This document shows, piece after piece, positions 59,955-64,000 of a stretch of 64,000 nucleotides of DNA. A program made the position numbers and the translations under genes. The stretch spans positions 1 through 64,000 of the forward strand of contig NZ_VOLC01000018.1 of NCBI RefSeq assembly GCF_009797935.1, read 5' to 3'. The DNA comes from Lunatibacter salilacus. GTDB lineage: Bacteria > Bacteroidota > Bacteroidia > Cytophagales > Cyclobacteriaceae. Numbering within the stretch: the first letter of the stretch is position 1; each line of letters starts with the position of its first letter. Under the pieces are notes generated by a model, which did not search any database, was not told the origin of the DNA, and saw only the letters and a list, made by a program, of their open reading frames with translations.

Positions 59955-61295
59955 ATGATAAGACAGTTGCTGCTACGGCCCGGTGCTGAGGAATTGAACT
60001 ATGAGATTAGGGGCATTGTGAAAAAAGCCCGCCAAATCGAACAGTTGGGTTTTGATATTACCTGGGAAAACATCGGAGACCCTATCCAAAAAAACAACAC
60101 CATCCCTGCCTGGATGAAGGAAATCGTGGCTGACCTAGTCAGTCAGGACCATTCCTACGGCTATGCGGATTCCAAGGGCATGATGGAAACCAGGAAGTTT
60201 CTGGCAGCCATCAACAATGCCAAAGATGGAGTGAAAATCACGGCTGAAGACATACTCTTTTTTAACGGCTTGGGTGACGGTATTGCGAAGCTGTATCAAT
60301 TCTTAATCCCAACGGCACGAATCATCGGCCCTTCTCCGGCTTATTCCACACATAGCTCTGCGGAGGCGGCGCATGCTAACACCAGCCCGATTACTTATAA
60401 GCTGGATCCGGATAACAGCTGGTATCCGGACATGGAAGACCTATATAATAAAGTAAAATACAATCCCACCATTGTAGGAATTCTTATCATCAATCCGGAC
60501 AATCCCACCGGAATGGTTTATCCCCGGGAAGTATTGCAGCGTTTTGTGGAAATCGCAAGGGAATTTAAATTGCTGCTAATTGCGGATGAGATTTATCAAA
60601 ATATCACCTATAACGGATTTGAAGCAATCAGCCTGGCCGAAGTGTTGGGGGATGATTTGCCGGGTATTTCGCTGAAAGGAATATCCAAGGAATTTCCATG
60701 GCCGGGTTCCCGTTGTGGTTGGATGGAATTTTATAATAAGCATTCCTCCATAGAATTCGCGAAACTCTGTCAAACCTTGGAAAATGCCAAAATGATAGAG
60801 GTTTGCTCCACCATGCTACCCCAATTGGCTATTCCCAAAATCATGAGCCATCCCTTATATGCTGCCTACCGAAAAGAAGCAAATTCTAGAATCGGTAGAA
60901 GAAGTCAGTTGATGGAAGATGTGCTCGCCGGCGTAAAAGGCATCAAGTTTAACAAAACGAAAGGAGCTTTTTACAATACGATCATTTTCGACGAAAGCTT
61001 GTTGGATGACAAGCAGTATCTGCCAGTTGCGGATCGTCGGGTACAAACTCTTTTGGACGGCTGGCTTTTGGAGAAAGAAATGCCCCATGACAAACGCTTT
61101 GTTTACAACCTGCTGGCGGCAGACCAGATTTGCGTTGTTCCGGTATCGTCGTTTTGTTCTGATTTGAGGGGATTTCGGGTTACGCTACTGGAGGAAGATG
61201 AGGCTGTATTTGAAGACACCTTTGTAAGATTGGCCAAGAGTATTGAATTCTACTTGAAGTCGTCACAACGGGTAGCTCTTTCCCTTTCTGAGTAG
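59955..61295 (+). CDS. Pyridoxal-phosphate aminotransferase, class I/II
   Basis: This is a 446-residue fold-type I enzyme. Visible features are NPDNPTGMVYPREVL, DEIYQNITYNGF (Asp and Tyr of the cofactor site) and GISKEFPWPGSRCGWMEF, where the lysine forms the Schiff base and the arginine holds phosphate. The closest family I recognise is alanine/aspartate-type aminotransferases. The start is the first ATG. Its last 116 bp overlap the convergent gene on the other strand. Confidence 0.9.
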   Translation: MIRQLLLRPGAEELNYEIRGIVKKARQIEQLGFDITWENIGDPIQKNNTIPAWMKEIVADLVSQDHSYGYADSKGMMETRKFLAAINNAKDGVKITAEDILFFNGLGDGIAKLYQFLIPTARIIGPSPAYSTHSSAEAAHANTSPITYKLDPDNSWYPDMEDLYNKVKYNPTIVGILIINPDNPTGMVYPREVLQRFVEIAREFKLLLIADEIYQNITYNGFEAISLAEVLGDDLPGISLKGISKEFPWPGSRCGWMEFYNKHSSIEFAKLCQTLENAKMIEVCSTMLPQLAIPKIMSHPLYAAYRKEANSRIGRRSQLMEDVLAGVKGIKFNKTKGAFYNTIIFDESLLDDKQYLPVADRRVQTLLDGWLLEKEMPHDKRFVYNLLAADQICVVPVSSFCSDLRGFRVTLLEEDEAVFEDTFVRLAKSIEFYLKSSQRVALSLSE

Positions 61296-62274
61296 GAATT
61301 GGTCCCTTTCCTTGATCTCCTTCATTACGGATATTTTTGAGCTCTTCCAGGGGCTCATGTTCTTCCTCTTCCAAGGGAGCTTGATCCCCCAGGTTATTCA
61401 GGTCGGGCTGTCCGGCAAGGATCCATGCGGTGTACCACATATCGGCTACCATTTTGATGGTTGAGCGCATCTGACGCTCAACCTGTCCTTGCAGGGCTTG
61501 ATGGTAGGCGATGGTAAATCCCTTGGAATAAACCCGGGTATTGATGCCACCCCTCTCTTCAAAGCTGAATTTTTTGTTTTGCGGAAAATTTGCGTCTAGT
61601 TGCTTTTCAAAAAGCAACACCGAATCCACTGCTTCGTGGGAGCGGATGACGGCATCCCAAATTGCCAACTGGGGCTGCTCCAGATAGTCTGCTTTGCCAA
61701 TTAAAAAATCATAATCCTCCGCCAGCAGCTCAGGGATACGGCTTTCCCAAAACCCATGAATGCCATATTGTCCGGTTAATTGCCCATTATAATTCATGGT
61801 GGTGTGCAGTGGTACATGGATATCTCCGATATAATGCCCCAAGTCTGCCGAAATCCTTAAAATAGCCTTTTTGTCTTTTGCCTGCATTGCCCGGATAAGT
61901 TGGAGGAAGGTCTGATACGTGCTCCAAGGGGCGATTCCGTGTTCCCTTAGATGTTCTTCCCCATATTGTTCCACGGCGGCAGACCAGTAGCGGGGCAACA
62001 GATAAATCGCACTGTCCCCATAAGCGTCAGCATCCAAAAAGTGTTTTTCAGCTTCCCCTTTTACCGCATACCTTCTCCGGTCTGGGTTTACCGCATTTTC
62101 GGTGATGTAGGTAATGTTTGCCTTAAAGAAACCGATCATCTCAGGAGGCAAACTGAATACCGCCTGCCGGTTGATCTTTTTATGGGCATAAAAACCCCAG
62201 GCATACCCGGGCTCCGAAGAAGCAATCAGAGCCAGGCAGAGGGTACACCAAAGTAATAGTTGAAACTTCCCCAT
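61180..62274 (-). CDS. Zinc-dependent phospholipase C / S1-P1 nuclease-like protein
   Basis: This 364-residue secreted protein has a signal peptide ending about residue 25, followed by mature WGFYAHKKINR. In this family the tryptophan at the new N-terminus binds zinc. Further metal ligands appear in HFLDADAY and DLGHYIGDIHVPLHTTMNY. The conserved core ends near residue 300. The last ~38 residues lie antisense to the aminotransferase gene and look like a stop-loss extension (KNIRNEGDQGKGPIPTQKGK). Phospholipase C or nuclease cannot be separated by eye. Confidence 0.85.
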   Translation of the reverse strand: MGKFQLLLWCTLCLALIASSEPGYAWGFYAHKKINRQAVFSLPPEMIGFFKANITYITENAVNPDRRRYAVKGEAEKHFLDADAYGDSAIYLLPRYWSAAVEQYGEEHLREHGIAPWSTYQTFLQLIRAMQAKDKKAILRISADLGHYIGDIHVPLHTTMNYNGQLTGQYGIHGFWESRIPELLAEDYDFLIGKADYLEQPQLAIWDAVIRSHEAVDSVLLFEKQLDANFPQNKKFSFEERGGINTRVYSKGFTIAYHQALQGQVERQMRSTIKMVADMWYTAWILAGQPDLNNLGDQAPLEEEEHEPLEELKNIRNEGDQGKGPIPTQKGKELPVVTTSSRIQYSWPILQRCLQIQPHLPPVA

Positions 62275-62438
62275 ACCTTCAAGAAAAATAAACAGTAGGA
62301 TAAGTTAGCAAAAATTCGAATAATGAGCAAATGAAAACTCCTCTTTATCAAAGAGATGTCTCCAAATTAAGCCTGATGACCTCGAATGGAGTACTTGTGG
62401 TCTAGTGTGCACATACGACTGCCTTAAAAAAATTTTCC

Positions 62439-62446
62439 TATATTTG
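62439..62446 (+). promoter_or_regulatory. Distal -7 element, upstream of rpsT
   Basis: TATATTTG matches the consensus about 138 bp before the rpsT ATG. It could be a second rpsT promoter; no clear -33 is seen. Confidence 0.4.
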
Positions 62447-62507
62447 CCTTCTCAGAAGCACCAAAGGGGTGACTCTTGCAAATTTTTCCGCTTTAATTTC
62501 AATTATT

Positions 62508-62538
62508 TTTGCGGTTAAAAATAATTCCATTAAATTTG
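62508..62538 (+). promoter_or_regulatory. rpsT promoter
   Basis: TTTG (62508-62511) and TAAATTTG (62531-62538) with a 19-bp spacer form a textbook Bacteroidota promoter, 45 bp before the ATG at 62584. The rest of the gap 62275-62583 contains the distal element and no gene. Confidence 0.8.
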
Positions 62539-62583
62539 CATTCCAATTCGTCAAATAGGTTTTAGCAATCAAGTAGTATATAT

Positions 62584-62838
62584 ATGGCAAATCACAAATC
62601 GGCTCTTAAAAGAATTCGTTCAAACGAAGCAAAGAGATTAAGAAACAGGTACCAAGCCAAAACAACCAGAACTTTTATCAAGCGTTTGAAAAATGCTGAA
62701 GACAAAGCTCAGGCTCAGGAACTGTTGAAAGAAGTAACTTCTATGTTGGACAAATTGGCCAAGAAGAACATCATCCATAAAAACAACGCGGCCAACAAGA
62801 AGTCAAAATTGACTAAAATGGTTAACGCCTTGGCATAA
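62584..62838 (+). CDS. rpsT: 30S ribosomal protein S20
   Basis: This 84-residue basic protein begins MANHKSALKRIRSNEAKRLR and has the S20 motifs KTFIKRLKNAEDK and HKNNAANKKSKLTKMVNAL. Small-subunit assembly protein binding 16S rRNA. It has a strong promoter upstream and its own terminator, so it is a single-gene unit. Confidence 0.98.
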   Translation: MANHKSALKRIRSNEAKRLRNRYQAKTTRTFIKRLKNAEDKAQAQELLKEVTSMLDKLAKKNIIHKNNAANKKSKLTKMVNALA

Positions 62839-62863
62839 TCTCAGCCGTAAAAGATAAATACTT

Positions 62864-62892
62864 AAGCCCTTCCTTACGGTTGGGCTTTTTTT
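62864..62892 (+). terminator. rpsT terminator
   Basis: AAGCCC pairs with GGGCTT around a loop and is followed by seven T. Confidence 0.8.
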
Positions 62893-63024
62893 GTTGGGCA
62901 ATTTTTAATATTTTTATCGGGTTCCGGCGACAAAGTCCATACTTCGAGATGGGGAAGATTTTAAACACATTCCATTCGCCGCACATTTAGAAAAGGTAAT
63001 TTTTGTAACCCGAATTTTTGTCAG

Positions 63025-63720
63025 ATGGGAGAAAATTCATCGATACCGATTTCCCTACTTGCAGAGGAAGACCGACCCAGGGAAAAATTGTTGCTGAAAG
63101 GAAAGGCATCCCTAACGGATGCGGAGCTGATTGCTATTCTCATAGGTTCAGGTACCACTTCTCTCAGTGCTGTGGACTTGGCTAGAAACATTCTAAGAAG
63201 TGTGGATAATGACTTGGCCCAGTTGGCAAGGATGACCGTAAAGGACCTGCAGCGCTTTAAAGGAATTGGAGAGGCCAAAGCCATTTCCATAGTCAGTGCC
63301 CTGGAATTGGGCAGAAGGAGAAAGGAATTGGAACCGCAGAAAAAGGTGAAAATCCAGAGTTCAGGGGATGTCTACCAACTTATGAAGCCGGAATTGATGG
63401 ACGAAACGGTAGAATTTTTTTACATTATTTTGCTAAGCAATTCCAATCATGTCATACGAAAACACCTGATCAGTCAAGGAGGATCCAACGCAACCATTGT
63501 CGATCCAAAGGTAATTTTTAAGCAGGCCATGGACTATTTTGCCTCCTCCATCATTTTGGTTCACAACCACCCTTCCGGGAACCTAAAACCTTCGAGACAG
63601 GATGAAGAACTGACTAGAAAATTACAAGCTGCTGGGAAAAGTTTGGAGCTTCCGGTGATAGATCATGTTATTTTCGGAGATAGTGGCTATTTTAGCTTCG
63701 CCGATGAAGGCAGAATGTAA
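63025..63720 (+). CDS. radC: RadC-family JAB-domain protein
   Basis: This is a 231-residue protein with a helix-hairpin-helix N-terminus (RFKGIGEAKAISIVSALELGRR) and a C-terminal JAB/MPN domain with the metal motif HNHPSGNLKPSRQDEELT. The annotation 'DNA repair protein RadC' is historical and its true function is uncertain. The first gene in the pair with DUF1684, 9 bp apart. Confidence 0.93.
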   Translation: MGENSSIPISLLAEEDRPREKLLLKGKASLTDAELIAILIGSGTTSLSAVDLARNILRSVDNDLAQLARMTVKDLQRFKGIGEAKAISIVSALELGRRRKELEPQKKVKIQSSGDVYQLMKPELMDETVEFFYIILLSNSNHVIRKHLISQGGSNATIVDPKVIFKQAMDYFASSIILVHNHPSGNLKPSRQDEELTRKLQAAGKSLELPVIDHVIFGDSGYFSFADEGRM

Positions 63721-63729
63721 CTTAGGCCT

Positions 63730-64000
63730 ATGAACCAAAAAAATATTGTAATCCTGCTAATTGTTGTCGTGGTATTGGGGTCTCTAATTTATACGCTTTC
63801 GGGAGGAGAGAGTACAGAGCAATATACTGAACGGATAGAAGCTGAGCGTGAGCGGCAGTTTAAATACCTAAAATTCAATTTTGAGTCTCCATTGACCGAA
63901 CCCCAAAAGAAAGAACTGGACAAGCTTAGCTTTTATCCCGTTGATGAATCCTATAAGGTAAAGGCACGCATGGAGCCCATTGAGGTAAAGAGAATGGTGC
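63730..64000 (+). CDS. DUF1684 protein, 3' truncated by the window
   Basis: The frame begins MNQKNIVILLIVVVVLGSLI (a membrane anchor or signal) and continues FNFESPLTEPQKKELDKLSF, YPVDESYKVKARMEPI. LSFYPVDxxYxVxA is the usual start of a DUF1684 domain. Only about 90 residues lie inside the window. It is probably co-transcribed with radC. Confidence 0.8.
   Translation, partial: MNQKNIVILLIVVVVLGSLIYTLSGGESTEQYTERIEAERERQFKYLKFNFESPLTEPQKKELDKLSFYPVDESYKVKARMEPIEVKRMV

Noticed and set aside
59750-59989. 79-codon frame overlapping the aminotransferase start
   Set aside because: Low-complexity phenylalanine-rich translation running through the toxin remnant and into another gene; likely chance.

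Overview
The window comes from the chromosome of a Bacteroidota member, most likely order Cytophagales (a Cyclobacteriaceae/Algoriphagus-like marine or aquatic bacterium; this placement is inference). The evidence is a SusC/SusD pair with an ECF sigma/FecR regulator, type IX secretion (T9SS) cargo next to a PorP/SprF protein, menaquinone genes, several DUF families typical of the phylum, and many Bacteroidota-type promoters (TTTG, about 19-20 nt, TAnnTTTG) with little Shine-Dalgarno signal. No rRNA or tRNA gene was recognised. The window cuts one gene at each end.

Region 1 (1-11016) is a cell-surface locus on the plus strand. It holds a 5'-truncated giant fibre protein with 170-residue tandem repeats and a YadA-like head, a beta-helix/LamG protein, a T9SS type-B cargo protein with calcium-binding repeats, a PorP/SprF partner, and a fibrinogen-like protein. 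The LamG and fibrinogen-like proteins share the same Ig-like stem. Region 2 (11186-16487) has an OmpA-like lipoprotein coupled to an unknown gene, a 2OG-Fe(II) oxygenase, and divergent menE and menB. Region 3 (16488-23403) is accessory: decayed GxxExxY and PIN genes, a DUF305/multicopper oxidase copper module, a YefM/YoeB toxin-antitoxin pair, an aldo/keto reductase, and two copies of a roughly 250-bp dispersed repeat.

Region 4 (23659-30629) is ECF sigma, FecR, SusC and SusD, with no degradative enzyme beside it. Region 5 (30740-33377, minus) is the rplM-rpsI-rpsB-tsf operon. Region 6 (33577-46372) mixes a pseudouridine synthase, a HipA-like kinase with DUF3037, an SGNH hydrolase, DUF4407, a sulfatase, a CPBP protease, a PhoR/PhoB-like two-component system, DUF3108, recA and an ABC permease. 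Region 7 (46591-54424) has queA, ispD, a LiaF-like/LytS/LytR three-gene operon, DUF2795, DUF349 and ettA.

Region 8 (about 54500-59950) is an AT-rich island between ettA and an aminotransferase. It holds a DUF4062 protein overlapping an AlbA_2 (Schlafen-like) ATPase, a ParE-type toxin-antitoxin pair bracketed by direct repeats, a fragment of menB, a short-chain dehydrogenase with a Shine-Dalgarno site that looks imported, and the ruins of a DUF433/DUF5615 toxin pair. The DUF4062-AlbA_2 pair is my best candidate for a little-described system, probably defence-related. Region 9 (59955-64000) is housekeeping: aminotransferase, a phospholipase C/S1-P1-like protein, rpsT, radC and the start of a DUF1684 gene.

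A striking genome-scale feature is a roughly 90-bp palindromic element found three times, with two copies ending exactly at the start codons of susD and queA. All family names rest on motif recognition by eye; no database search was run.
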